A program made the translations under genes and the position numbers. From Paenibacillus sp. PK3_47 (GTDB taxonomy: Bacteria > Bacillota > Bacilli > Paenibacillales > Paenibacillaceae): a stretch of 64,000 nt of DNA. Shown here in pieces: positions 33,935 through 42,264 of this stretch. Where the stretch lies: positions 6,696,001 through 6,760,000 of the forward strand of contig NZ_CP026029.1 of NCBI RefSeq assembly GCF_023520895.1, read 5' to 3'. Under the pieces are notes generated by a model. It worked only from the letters and a program-made list of their open reading frames with translations, was not told the DNA's origin and did no database searches. Within the stretch, counting starts at the first letter, position 1, and every line of letters starts with the position of its first letter.

Positions 33935-33977
33935 CCCTTTGTTTCCTCCTTTAATGGCGATAGAGCAGTGTTTATTT

Positions 33978-34047
33978 TATAATTATACCTGCGGTATCGC
34001 TTACATTACCGGGAGTTCAGGCCATAACTGCCTGGTGATCAGGCCAT
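33978..34047. promoter_or_regulatory. GH78/AraC divergent control region: -10 elements, cre-like site, 22-bp direct repeat
   Basis: TATAAT occurs on the plus strand at 33978-33983 and on the minus strand at 33982-33987. A cre-like site ATGTAAGCGATACCG (minus, 33992-34006) misses the consensus at only the last base. TCAGGCCAT repeats at 34017-34025 and 34039-34047, exactly 22 bp apart, just upstream of the GH78 -35 region, as for an AraC activator. Confidence 0.55.
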
Positions 34048-34068
34048 TTTCATATCAGGAGGCATATC

Positions 34069-34938
34069 ATGCAGCGCAAGAGCGAGCTGTTTACAAGTGA
34101 GAGTTTACTGCATAATCCTTTGCATTTGCTGGTGAACCGGGTTCCGGAAGGCTTTTATGCCCCTTTTCATGCCCATGATTTTATAGAGCTGTGTTATGTG
34201 GCGGAAGGCAGAGGTTACCATCATATTGAAGACGAGATTATCCCCGTGCAAAAAGGCATGCTCTTCGTTCTTCCTGTCGGTGTCTCCCATGTGTTCCGTC
34301 CGGCTACGCCCGATGCATCCGGCAACCGGCTGATCGTCTACAATTGCCTTTTTGATAACCATATGGTGGAGCGGCTGATGGTTATTGTACAGGAACCCCC
34401 AATTCTTGCCCACCTGTCCGCACTTGCCGCTAACAGCTGTGCTTACTACCATATCCATGATCATAACGGGAGAATCGAAAATCTGCTGCTGGACTTGTAC
34501 CGCGAAAGCTATGGAGACGGAACAGGCTCAGAGACAATGCTGATCACACTTGTCAGCCAGCTGGTGGTTACGGTATACAGAACTAAATCCGGGGAGACTG
34601 GTAAATGCGCCGAAGGAGCTGCTGAGTTCGCACATATTCTAAGGTATCTGGAGAACCGTCTGGCTGAACCCCTGACACTGAAGGAATTATCCGAAAGCTC
34701 GGGGTGGAGCGTCAGACATCTGCAGCGCATGTTCCACAAGCATACCGGCCAGACCTTTGGCTCCTACCTGCAAAACTTGCGGGTACAGAAAAGCTGTGAG
34801 CTGCTGCGCTCTACCAGTCTCAAGATCCACCTGATTGCCGAAGCAGCCGGCTACCGTGATACCGATTCTTTTCATGCCGTATTCAAAAAAATCACCGGAC
34901 TAACGCCATTGGAGTACCGTAAGCTTCATAATTCTTAA
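34069..34938 (+). CDS. AraC-family regulator, probably of the GH78 rhamnosidase
   Basis: A 289-residue activator. The N-terminal cupin (FYAPFHAHDFIELCYVAEGRGYHHIEDEIIPVQKGMLFVLPVGVSHVF) should bind the inducer, and the C-terminal double helix-turn-helix (TLKELSESSGWSVRHLQRMFHKHTGQTFG; LIAEAAGYRDTDSFHAVFKKITGLTPLEYRK) binds DNA. AGGAGG lies 7 nt before the ATG. It is divergent from GH78, with a 22-bp direct repeat in between, so rhamnose-dependent activation of GH78 is the simplest reading. Confidence 0.88.
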   Translation: MQRKSELFTSESLLHNPLHLLVNRVPEGFYAPFHAHDFIELCYVAEGRGYHHIEDEIIPVQKGMLFVLPVGVSHVFRPATPDASGNRLIVYNCLFDNHMVERLMVIVQEPPILAHLSALAANSCAYYHIHDHNGRIENLLLDLYRESYGDGTGSETMLITLVSQLVVTVYRTKSGETGKCAEGAAEFAHILRYLENRLAEPLTLKELSESSGWSVRHLQRMFHKHTGQTFGSYLQNLRVQKSCELLRSTSLKIHLIAEAAGYRDTDSFHAVFKKITGLTPLEYRKLHNS

Positions 34939-34979
34939 TTTGTGACGGGCCGGGTCCGTAAAAGGAAGGAGTACCAGCT

Positions 34980-35528
34980 GTGGACATTACCATCAGGGAA
35001 CTGAAAGAGGAAGATTTAGATCAGGGGATCCTCCTGAGCGGCAGCTTTACCGTTGATTCCATTCTTGTTTTGCATACCGAAAATCAGCAAATCCGCTATA
35101 CTGTCCAAAAGGTGGCTGCATATACCAAAAGCTATGATGACGAGGAGCTGACTGCCGGTTCCCACTCTGACTACATTGACAATCCTGATAAAGTGATCTA
35201 TCTGGCGTTTGCGGGAAAACAGGCGGCAGGCCAGCTTGTGCTGAAAAGGAACTGGAACAACTATGCCTATATCGAGTACATAAAGGTAGACAACTCTTAC
35301 AGAAAGTCCGGCATCGGCCGGCAGCTGATCGAGCAAGCCAAACACTGGGCCAAAGCCGGCGACCTGCCGGGCCTGATGCTGGAGACGCAGAACATTAACG
35401 TGACTGCCTGCAAGTTGTATGAGCGATGCGGATTTGTCATCGGCGGATTCGATCATTTCCTGTATAAAGGACTGCATCCGCAAACCAATGAAACTGCGAT
35501 TTACTGGTATTTGCTGCTGGATCAATAA
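34980..35528 (+). CDS. satA: GNAT acetyltransferase, streptothricin acetyltransferase-like
   Basis: A 182-residue GNAT protein starting at GTG 34980, 9 nt after AAGGAG. YIEYIKVDNSYRKSGIGRQLIEQAKHWA is the acetyl-CoA loop; LMLETQNINVTACKLYERCGF and the C-terminal NETAIYWYLLL match the streptothricin acetyltransferase group (Bacillus SatA/YyaR). Such enzymes inactivate streptothricin by acetylating its beta-lysine. Substrate is inferred from family resemblance. It stands alone between the AraC gene and the ABC operon terminator. Confidence 0.78.
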   Translation: MDITIRELKEEDLDQGILLSGSFTVDSILVLHTENQQIRYTVQKVAAYTKSYDDEELTAGSHSDYIDNPDKVIYLAFAGKQAAGQLVLKRNWNNYAYIEYIKVDNSYRKSGIGRQLIEQAKHWAKAGDLPGLMLETQNINVTACKLYERCGFVIGGFDHFLYKGLHPQTNETAIYWYLLLDQ

Positions 35529-35557
35529 TGAAGCGGTTCCGTAGCACCTTATGCCCG

Positions 35558-35608
35558 CCAAAAAAATAAAGCAGCCTCCTCCCCTTTCAGGCGGACTGCT
35601 GCTTTATT
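35558..35608 (-). terminator. Terminator of the sugar ABC importer operon
   Basis: Arms AATAAAGCAGC and GCTGCTTTATT enclose a partly paired loop; seven T follow on the minus strand, 26 bp after the last permease gene. Confidence 0.8.
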
Positions 35609-35633
35609 AAATGCTATTACTGCTAAATCTCCC

Positions 35634-36470
35634 TTACCCCTTGGTCGCCCCTGCCGCAATCCCTTTGACAAAGTACTTCTGCAGCGAGACGAACACGATC
35701 AGCACGGGGACAACCGACATGGCGGTTCCGGCAAAAATCATATCCCAGCGTGACGAGAATTCACCGATGTAGCGGTAGATTTCCACGACCATCGTCTTGG
35801 CTTCACCCGAAGGCAGCACCAGCATCGGCAGCAGAAAGTCATTCCAGATCCCCAGTCCGTTCAGCACAACCATACTTGCCGTAACCGGTCCCATGAGCGG
35901 AAAGACAATTTTCCAGAAGATCCCGTACCGCGAACATCCGTCAATCTCGGCAGCTTCTTCAATCTCCTGCGGAATGCCTTTGACAAAGCTCGTATAGAGC
36001 AGGCAGCCAAATCCGACAGCACCGGCAACATAGACTAGAATCGGACCGGCCAGACTGCCGTACAGCCCGAACATTCTCAGCTCTTTGAACAGCGGAATCA
36101 TATACGCCTGAAAAGGAATCATCATCCCGGCCAGGAAATACAGGAAGACAAACTGGGTCCAGCGTGCATTCCTGCGTTCAATCGCATAACCGGCCATCGG
36201 TATAATCAGCACCTGTGCAGCGATCGAGACCAGGGTCAGAATCAGGCTGTTCACAATCGCCCGCGGAAATTCCGTCTCGGTCAGCAGATATTTAAAGCTG
36301 TCGAGGTACAGCCCTTTGGGAAAAGCGATCGCATCCCGCATGATTTCTGCATTGCTTTTGAACGCAGACATGAGGTTGAAGAAGATCGGGAAAAAGAAGA
36401 TGACTGCAACCAGCAGCGTAATCACGAACAGGGTGATCTCGCTGATTCTTTTTTTCGTCTGAATAGTCAT
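35634..36470 (-). CDS. Carbohydrate ABC transporter permease (MalG type)
   Basis: A 278-residue membrane protein with six predicted helices. The cytoplasmic EAA loop EIEEAAEIDGCSRYGIFWKIVFPLMGP contacts the ATPase. It pairs with the MalF-type permease encoded 1 bp upstream. No ATPase gene is in the operon, so a shared MsmX-like ATPase elsewhere is expected, as is usual for Bacillales sugar importers. Confidence 0.92.
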   Translation of the reverse strand: MTIQTKKRISEITLFVITLLVAVIFFFPIFFNLMSAFKSNAEIMRDAIAFPKGLYLDSFKYLLTETEFPRAIVNSLILTLVSIAAQVLIIPMAGYAIERRNARWTQFVFLYFLAGMMIPFQAYMIPLFKELRMFGLYGSLAGPILVYVAGAVGFGCLLYTSFVKGIPQEIEEAAEIDGCSRYGIFWKIVFPLMGPVTASMVVLNGLGIWNDFLLPMLVLPSGEAKTMVVEIYRYIGEFSSRWDMIFAGTAMSVVPVLIVFVSLQKYFVKGIAAGATKG

Positions 36471-36471
36471 G

Positions 36472-37407
36472 TTACATCTGCACCTCCCGTTTCCGGAGGA
36501 ATTTCACCTGAATGATGGTGATGAGCAAAATAATCAGGAACAGCACCATCGCAAGCGCCGTACCGAAGCCCTGCCGGAGTTCGCCAAAGCCGACTTTATA
36601 AATAATATAGGTTAAGGTCTCGGTGGCAAAGCCGGGGCCGCCGTCGGTCATTACCGCAATCTGATCAAAAATCTTCAGCGCGCTGATCATGGACAGCACC
36701 ATACATACGGTCAGCGATCCGGCCAGCAGCGGGAACGTAATGTGGCGGAACTGCTGGAAGCCGTTCGCTCCGTCAATGCTCGCCGCTTCATTCAGCTCTG
36801 CCGGAATACCCTGCAGTCCTGCCAGATAGATGATCATGTAATAACCTGCACCCTTCCACACCGTAGACAAAATAATCGAAATCATGGCATAGTCCGGATT
36901 CCCCAGCCAGTCAACCATCCAGCTTCCCAGCCCGACAGCATCGAGCAGCTGGTTGAATACCCCGAAGTTGTAATTCAAGATCATGGCCCAGACAAACCCC
37001 ATTACAATCCCGCTCAAAAGTGTCGGGAAATAAAAGATACTTCTGAACAAATTGCGGAACCAGCGTACCTTATCGACCATGACCGCCATCGCAATGGCAG
37101 CGATGTTCTCCAGTACAACCAGGCTGACCGTCATAATCAGCGTGTTCTTCAGCGCATTGTGTACCCGCGGGCTGTGCCATATTTCCACGAAATTGGCGAA
37201 CCCGATGTACCTTACATCCTCACTGATTCCATCCCACGAGGTAAAGCTTAAGTAAATGCTGCCTGCGGTTGGAACAATAACGAACAAGGTGTAGATCAAA
37301 AATGAAGGCAGAATAAACAGTAGTGCGTAGGACTGCCATTTTTTCTTCTTTTTTACCGGCATGGCTGCCGTCAGCGGCTTGTCTGCTCTCTTTACTGCTG
37401 TAGCCAT
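36472..37407 (-). CDS. Carbohydrate ABC transporter permease (MalF/UgpA type)
   Basis: A 311-residue membrane protein with a basic N-terminus (PVKKKKKW), six helices and the EAA loop ELNEAASIDGANGFQQFRHITFPLLAG. It forms the heterodimeric channel with the downstream permease. GGGAGGGAG precedes the ATG. It follows binding protein 1 by about 80 bp in the same operon. Confidence 0.92.
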   Translation of the reverse strand: MATAVKRADKPLTAAMPVKKKKKWQSYALLFILPSFLIYTLFVIVPTAGSIYLSFTSWDGISEDVRYIGFANFVEIWHSPRVHNALKNTLIMTVSLVVLENIAAIAMAVMVDKVRWFRNLFRSIFYFPTLLSGIVMGFVWAMILNYNFGVFNQLLDAVGLGSWMVDWLGNPDYAMISIILSTVWKGAGYYMIIYLAGLQGIPAELNEAASIDGANGFQQFRHITFPLLAGSLTVCMVLSMISALKIFDQIAVMTDGGPGFATETLTYIIYKVGFGELRQGFGTALAMVLFLIILLITIIQVKFLRKREVQM

Positions 37408-37487
37408 AGTAGCTCTCCCTCCCGGACCTGCGCCGCCGGAGGAGACACAGCTGAAACGCTGCGCTCCTCTTTACGGACGCTTTTACT

Positions 37488-38849
37488 TTACTGCTGGTTG
37501 GCCTTTACCTGTGCATCGTATTCGGTATCCGCCTGCTTCATGTATTCGGCAACGTTTTCATCTTTTACAACGAGATCCTGCAGCAGCTTGTAGAACCAGT
37601 TACGGAACTGCGGAGGAATCAGGTTCTCTCCCCACCAGTTGTTAATAGCCAGCGACTTCGTCACATTCGGATCGGCAATCAGGTCCAGCGCTACCTGCAT
37701 TTGCTCACCCGCTTCATAGCTGACCTTCTCCTTGGTAGAAGGAATGGCGTTGATGCTGGCCAGATAAGGAGCGTACTGCTCAGGGGAGAAGAAGAAGCGG
37801 ATGAAATCCTTGATCGCCTCTGTTTTGTCAGCATCCTTGGCAGCATCAGCAGACAGGGACCAGCCGGCCGGTGACGGCAGACCGATGACATTTACTTTGC
37901 CTGCCCGGTCAGGAATGGCGTAGAACCCGAATTCGAAGCTTGGGTCCGCATCCTGGATTTGCGAGAACATCCACGTGCCGGAGAACAGCTGCGCCGCTTT
38001 GCCGGATACGAGAATAGAGGCGGTCTGGTTATCGCCGGTGCTGAGCCAGCCTTTGTCGACATAATTTTTGAACAGCTCTTTGAAATCAGTCATTGCCTGC
38101 ACTACGTTGGCGTCGGTAAAGCTGACTGTTTTGGCGGTGCGCTTGGAATTCCAGTCCGGGTCTTTCGTGTAAACTTCATCGATCAGGAATTTGTTCACCC
38201 AGAAGCCCATATGGAAAATATCCTTCCCGCCGACAACCAGCGGTGTAATTCCGCTAGCCTTCAGCTTTTCCTGAATCACCAGGAATTCATCATAGGTTTT
38301 GGGCAGCTCGGTAACTCCTGCATCGGCGTATGCCTTCTTGCTGTAAATGATGCCTTGCGGCACGTTAACGGACAGCGGTGCATTCCATACCTTGCCGTCC
38401 ACCTGCGGCGGATTATCGAACAGGTCCAGAAGATCGGCTGGCAGCTCGACAATTTTTCCGGCATCGGCGAACACCTGCGTATCCCGCATTTCCACAAGAT
38501 CCGGGAACTCGCCTACGGCATCCTTGGTTTTGAGCCAGTCCAGATAGGCTGCTGACGAGGTCTCGCTGATATCCTTAATTTTCACATTCGGATTGGCTTC
38601 CATATAAGCTTTGACAGTGGCGGCAATAGCCTCTTTGGTAGCCGGATCGCCGGAGGCGTAGCCGATCGTGAAGCTGACTTCCTTTTTACTGTCGGTTGCT
38701 GCTGCAGCTGGTGCATCTGTTGCAGATCCGCCATTGTTACTGTTACTGCCGGCATTCCCGCTGCTGCTGTTGTTGCTGCCGCAGGCTGACAGGACTGTTG
38801 TAGCGGCAAGCAGCAGTGTGGACAGCTTGATTATCGTTTTATTGTTCAT
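37488..38849 (-). CDS. Extracellular sugar-binding lipoprotein 1
   Basis: A 453-residue family 1 solute-binding lipoprotein; lipobox LSAC with the lipidated Cys23, then a Ser/Asn-rich tether. It heads the importer operon and should deliver an oligosaccharide to the two permeases. A promoter with cre and regulator-like repeats lies upstream. It is closely similar along its whole length to binding protein 2 at 39099-40445 (for example LDWLKTKDAVGEFPDLVEMR against LDWLKIKDALGEFPDLVEMR), showing tandem duplication. Ligand unknown. Confidence 0.92.
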   Translation of the reverse strand: MNNKTIIKLSTLLLAATTVLSACGSNNSSSGNAGSNSNNGGSATDAPAAAATDSKKEVSFTIGYASGDPATKEAIAATVKAYMEANPNVKIKDISETSSAAYLDWLKTKDAVGEFPDLVEMRDTQVFADAGKIVELPADLLDLFDNPPQVDGKVWNAPLSVNVPQGIIYSKKAYADAGVTELPKTYDEFLVIQEKLKASGITPLVVGGKDIFHMGFWVNKFLIDEVYTKDPDWNSKRTAKTVSFTDANVVQAMTDFKELFKNYVDKGWLSTGDNQTASILVSGKAAQLFSGTWMFSQIQDADPSFEFGFYAIPDRAGKVNVIGLPSPAGWSLSADAAKDADKTEAIKDFIRFFFSPEQYAPYLASINAIPSTKEKVSYEAGEQMQVALDLIADPNVTKSLAINNWWGENLIPPQFRNWFYKLLQDLVVKDENVAEYMKQADTEYDAQVKANQQ

Positions 38850-38928
38850 GTGAAAAGTAACCCCCTAATAGGTTCAAAGTCTGGTAACTTTGTAAGGCTG
38901 GAAAGCGGTCCGATGTGCGCATCACCGT

Positions 38929-38981
38929 AAGTAAGCGTTTCCTTGTGATATCAGAATAGCATTCTGCCGCAAAGGGTTGAA
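38929..38981 (-). promoter_or_regulatory. Promoter and cre-like site of the importer operon
   Basis: Minus-strand TTCAAC (38976-38981), 17 bp, TGC-TATTCT (38953-38958). At the transcription start lies AAGTAAGCGTTTCCT (plus strand, 38929-38943), a cre with one mismatch, so CcpA repression is likely. Confidence 0.55.
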
Positions 38982-39015
38982 TGAACTTTTTTAAGCGCGG
39001 TGTGCGGTAAATTTA
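38980..39015. promoter_or_regulatory. Candidate YesN-type regulator site, 21-bp direct repeat
   Basis: AATGAACTTTTTTAA (38980-38994) and the diverged TGTGCGGTAAATTTA (39001-39015) are 21 bp apart and resemble the cleaner pair at 43956-43991 ahead of the response-regulator gene. The proximal copy touches the -35, as expected for an activator. Confidence 0.4.
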
Positions 39016-39028
39016 AGTGAAAAACAGC

Positions 39029-39057
39029 AAAAAACGGAGGTCCGCAGACCCCCGTTT
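39029..39057 (-). terminator. Terminator after binding protein 2
   Basis: Minus-strand stem ACGGGGGTC / GACCTCCGT with loop TGCG (one G-T pair) followed by TTTTTTG. It separates the regulator-binding-protein unit from the importer operon. Confidence 0.8.
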
Positions 39058-39098
39058 TACCTGGTTTATGAAATTATTTAAGCTGCGGTGTTCTGGTG

Positions 39099-40445
39099 TT
39101 ACAGCCCATCCTCTTTTAACTGCCTGTCATATTCGGCATCCGCCTGGACCATATACGCCCTGACATCGCCATCCTTCCGGACCAGCTCCTGCAGCAGCCT
39201 ATAGAACCAGTTACGGTACTGCTGGGGCGTCATATTGTCCCCCCACCAGGTCCCCAGCATTCTCGACTTGGTGACCGCAGGATCAGCCACCAGCTCAAGC
39301 GCGGTATTCATCACCTCACTGATCTCGTAGGTGACGGGTTCTGCAGTCGCAGGAATGCCGTTAACGCGGGACAGGAACACGGCATACTGCTCCGGATCGT
39401 AAAAGAAACGGAGAAAGTCCTTGATCGCCTCTGTTTTCCCGCTGTCACGGGCTGCTTCTGCCGACAAGGACCAGCCGGCGGGGGACGGCAGTCCCACCAC
39501 ATTTACTTTGCCTTCCCGGTCAGGCACCGCATAGAATCCGAATTCAAAGTCCGGGTCAGCCTCTTCGATCTGCGGGAACATCCAGGTCCCGGAGAACAGC
39601 TGGGCCGCTTCTCCCGACACGAGCATGGAGGCCGTCTGATTGTCGCCGGTGCTGAGCCAGTCCTCATTTACATAACGGGTGAACAGATACTTGTAATCGG
39701 CCACCGCCTGCACCACATTGCCGTCCTGAAAGCTAACCTCTCCCGCATTGCGTTTGGCGTTCCAGTCCGGGTCCCGGGCATATACCTCATCGATCAGAAA
39801 TTTATTTACCCAAAAGCCCATGTGGAAAATATCCTTGCCGCCGGCTGCGAGCGGCGTAATCCCGCCTGCCTTCAGTTTTTCCTGGATAGCCAGGAACTCG
39901 TCATAGGTGCGGGGCAGGTCTGTAACTCCGGCGGCCGCATAAGCTTTTTTGCTGTAAATAATACCTTGGGGGGCACTTGCGAACAGCGGGGCATTCCACA
40001 CCTTCCCCCACACCTGCGGCGGATTGTCGAACAGCCCGGCCAAATCGGACGGCAGCTCGGCTATTTTTCCCGCTCCGGCAAAAGCTTCAGTATCCCGCAT
40101 CTCCACCAAATCCGGGAATTCCCCCAGGGCATCCTTAATCTTGAGCCAGTCCAAATAGCCGCTGGAGGACATTACGCTGATATCTTGGATTTCCACATCC
40201 GGATGAGCATCCGTATAAGCTTTAATTACAGCTGCTATGGCCCCTTTGGTGGCGGCGTCACCTGTCGCATAAGCGATGGTAAAGCGGACGGTTTGTCCGG
40301 GATCCCCTCCGCCAGACTGCGCCGCCTGAGGGACCCCGCCTGGTACTGTGCCGTTACCGCCTGCGGGACTTCCCTCACACGCTGAAAGAATGCCTGACAT
40401 CACCAGCAGCAGCAAAGGAAGCCTTATCATCTTGTTGTACTGCAT
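39099..40445 (-). CDS. Extracellular sugar-binding lipoprotein 2, linked to the two-component system
   Basis: A 448-residue paralog of binding protein 1 with lipobox LSAC (Cys23) and a Gly-rich tether. It is encoded 35 bp after the YesM-type kinase and is cut off from the permeases by a terminator, so it is transcribed with the two-component system. It may therefore present ligand to the kinase rather than, or as well as, to the transporter. GGGAGG precedes the ATG. Whether it also serves transport cannot be told from sequence. Confidence 0.9.
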   Translation of the reverse strand: MQYNKMIRLPLLLLVMSGILSACEGSPAGGNGTVPGGVPQAAQSGGGDPGQTVRFTIAYATGDAATKGAIAAVIKAYTDAHPDVEIQDISVMSSSGYLDWLKIKDALGEFPDLVEMRDTEAFAGAGKIAELPSDLAGLFDNPPQVWGKVWNAPLFASAPQGIIYSKKAYAAAGVTDLPRTYDEFLAIQEKLKAGGITPLAAGGKDIFHMGFWVNKFLIDEVYARDPDWNAKRNAGEVSFQDGNVVQAVADYKYLFTRYVNEDWLSTGDNQTASMLVSGEAAQLFSGTWMFPQIEEADPDFEFGFYAVPDREGKVNVVGLPSPAGWSLSAEAARDSGKTEAIKDFLRFFYDPEQYAVFLSRVNGIPATAEPVTYEISEVMNTALELVADPAVTKSRMLGTWWGDNMTPQQYRNWFYRLLQELVRKDGDVRAYMVQADAEYDRQLKEDGL

Positions 40446-40480
40446 CTATTGCGACCTCCCGCTTGTATCATTCGTTGGAT

Positions 40481-42229
40481 CTATTCTATCACCGGAAACA
40501 AAAGTGTAATGGATGTCCCGATATACTCACGGCTGCTGACCGACAACCCGTACTCTTCCCCGAAGCTTGTGCGGATCCGCTCATGCACATTTTTCAGGCC
40601 CACGTTTTTGCTTGGAGCCCTCATATCTTCCAGCGTTCCTGTAATTCTTGCAAGCTCTTCCTTGTTCATTCCAATGCCGTCATCATAGATCGTAATCGCA
40701 AGCTTGTCTGCCCTGCGTTCTATAGTGATGCCCACCGTCCCTCTGCCCTTCCGGCGCAGACCGTGCTGTACCGCATTTTCCACAATTGGCTGCAGGGAGA
40801 GCTTAAGGACCGGCCATTCCATCCGCACGTCAGGAGCAATATCCGGATGGAGCTCAAAGCGGTTCTCATAGCGCACAGATATGATATAAAAATAATCCTG
40901 CAGATGCTCCAGCTCACTGCCGAGGCTGACGCGGTCCTCCCCATAATCAATCACATATTTCAGCTGGTTGGAGAGCGCCAAAATCATATCCGCCACCTCG
41001 CCGGCTTCTTTGTCTACAGCATTCATCCGGATGACTTCGAGTGTATTGTATAAGTAATGCGGACGGATCTGGCTCTTGAGCGCATTGAGCTCACTCTGCT
41101 TCTGCTTGATCTGGGCCACATAAGCTTCATCGATATAGATCTGCAGCCGCTCGACCATGCGGTTGAACCCGTGGGCCAGCCTGCCCATCTCATCATTGCT
41201 GTTCACTGTGAGCTGAATATCGAGCTTGCCGGACTCCACTACGGTCATCTGCCTGATCAGCTCGCGGATCGGTGCGGCCAGACGCCGGGAGAACCAGGCC
41301 CCCATCACAATCATCACTACCGCACAGATCAGGATGGCCAGATATACCGTCGACCGGGCCGACAGGAGCTGCTCGAACAGACTGCCGCGGTGGATTTTCG
41401 CTATTATTTTTCCATTCAAAAAAGGAATTTCTTCACTCAGCGTAATTATTTCCCCGTCCTCCGGGGCAAGCTTTATTACCGTTCCCGATGGAATACTCTG
41501 ATTGCTGAAGTAGACTCTGTCCTCCCCGTCCAGCAAATACAGCTCATCCTTCTCTCCCAGACTAAGCTCCTGTGTAAACTGCTGGAACAACGAGGTATCG
41601 ACATCGAGAAACAGCGTTCCGACTACCTTCGGTTCCTTGGTCACACGGCCTGAAGTATCGATCAGACTGCGTGCAATGGTGAACACCGTACGGTTGGAAT
41701 CGAAAAAATAGTCGTCCTCATGCGCGGGAAACACGGCTACCTTGGAGGGATCCTGCGCCATCGCTTCCAGCCATTCGGGTCTGGCGAACCCTTCACTGTC
41801 GAGTGAACGGTCCTCTTTTTGCTGGGAATAGACCTTTCCGTCCATCTTCCGGACAAATTGTACGCCAGAAATATAAGGATCACTGAATACGATCGTCTTT
41901 AAAAAGCTGTCGATGGGGATCGTGTTGATCTGCTCCAGCTCATTGACGTTGTAGGTCTGGTCCTGCCTGTAGCTGTCAATAAAACCCTCATAGCGTCCTG
42001 TATACATCAGCTTGGAAACCTCGTTATACTGGTTAAACGCAGAATTCAGATTGTAGCTCATATACATGACCATTTGCTGCAGATTGCTGGTAGTATAGCG
42101 CTCTACGTAACCCGAAAAGGTTTTTACGGAAAAGAAGCTGAGCGCCAGCAGCGGAATCAGCCCCACCAGCAGGAAGGACAACGAAAATTTGACAAAAATA
42201 CTCCTGGATCTGCGCCCAAAGCTCAGCAC
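40481..42229 (-). CDS. YesM-type sensor histidine kinase
   Basis: A 582-residue membrane kinase of the LytS/YesM class: first membrane helix (about 12-32), a large extracellular Cache-like sensor region, second helix (about 299-317), HAMP (about 318-370), His_kinase domain with phospho-acceptor His391 in SQIRPHYLYNTLEVIRMN, and a HATPase domain (VENAVQHG, DDGIGM, VGLKNVHERI). It starts at GTG 42229, after GGGGGAC, 35 bp downstream of the response regulator stop. It should phosphorylate the AraC-type regulator and respond to an external sugar. Confidence 0.92.
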   Translation of the reverse strand: MLSFGRRSRSIFVKFSLSFLLVGLIPLLALSFFSVKTFSGYVERYTTSNLQQMVMYMSYNLNSAFNQYNEVSKLMYTGRYEGFIDSYRQDQTYNVNELEQINTIPIDSFLKTIVFSDPYISGVQFVRKMDGKVYSQQKEDRSLDSEGFARPEWLEAMAQDPSKVAVFPAHEDDYFFDSNRTVFTIARSLIDTSGRVTKEPKVVGTLFLDVDTSLFQQFTQELSLGEKDELYLLDGEDRVYFSNQSIPSGTVIKLAPEDGEIITLSEEIPFLNGKIIAKIHRGSLFEQLLSARSTVYLAILICAVVMIVMGAWFSRRLAAPIRELIRQMTVVESGKLDIQLTVNSNDEMGRLAHGFNRMVERLQIYIDEAYVAQIKQKQSELNALKSQIRPHYLYNTLEVIRMNAVDKEAGEVADMILALSNQLKYVIDYGEDRVSLGSELEHLQDYFYIISVRYENRFELHPDIAPDVRMEWPVLKLSLQPIVENAVQHGLRRKGRGTVGITIERRADKLAITIYDDGIGMNKEELARITGTLEDMRAPSKNVGLKNVHERIRTSFGEEYGLSVSSREYIGTSITLLFPVIE

Positions 42230-42264
42230 GGACGGCGTCCCCCTTTTCTCTGTATGAACGACTG

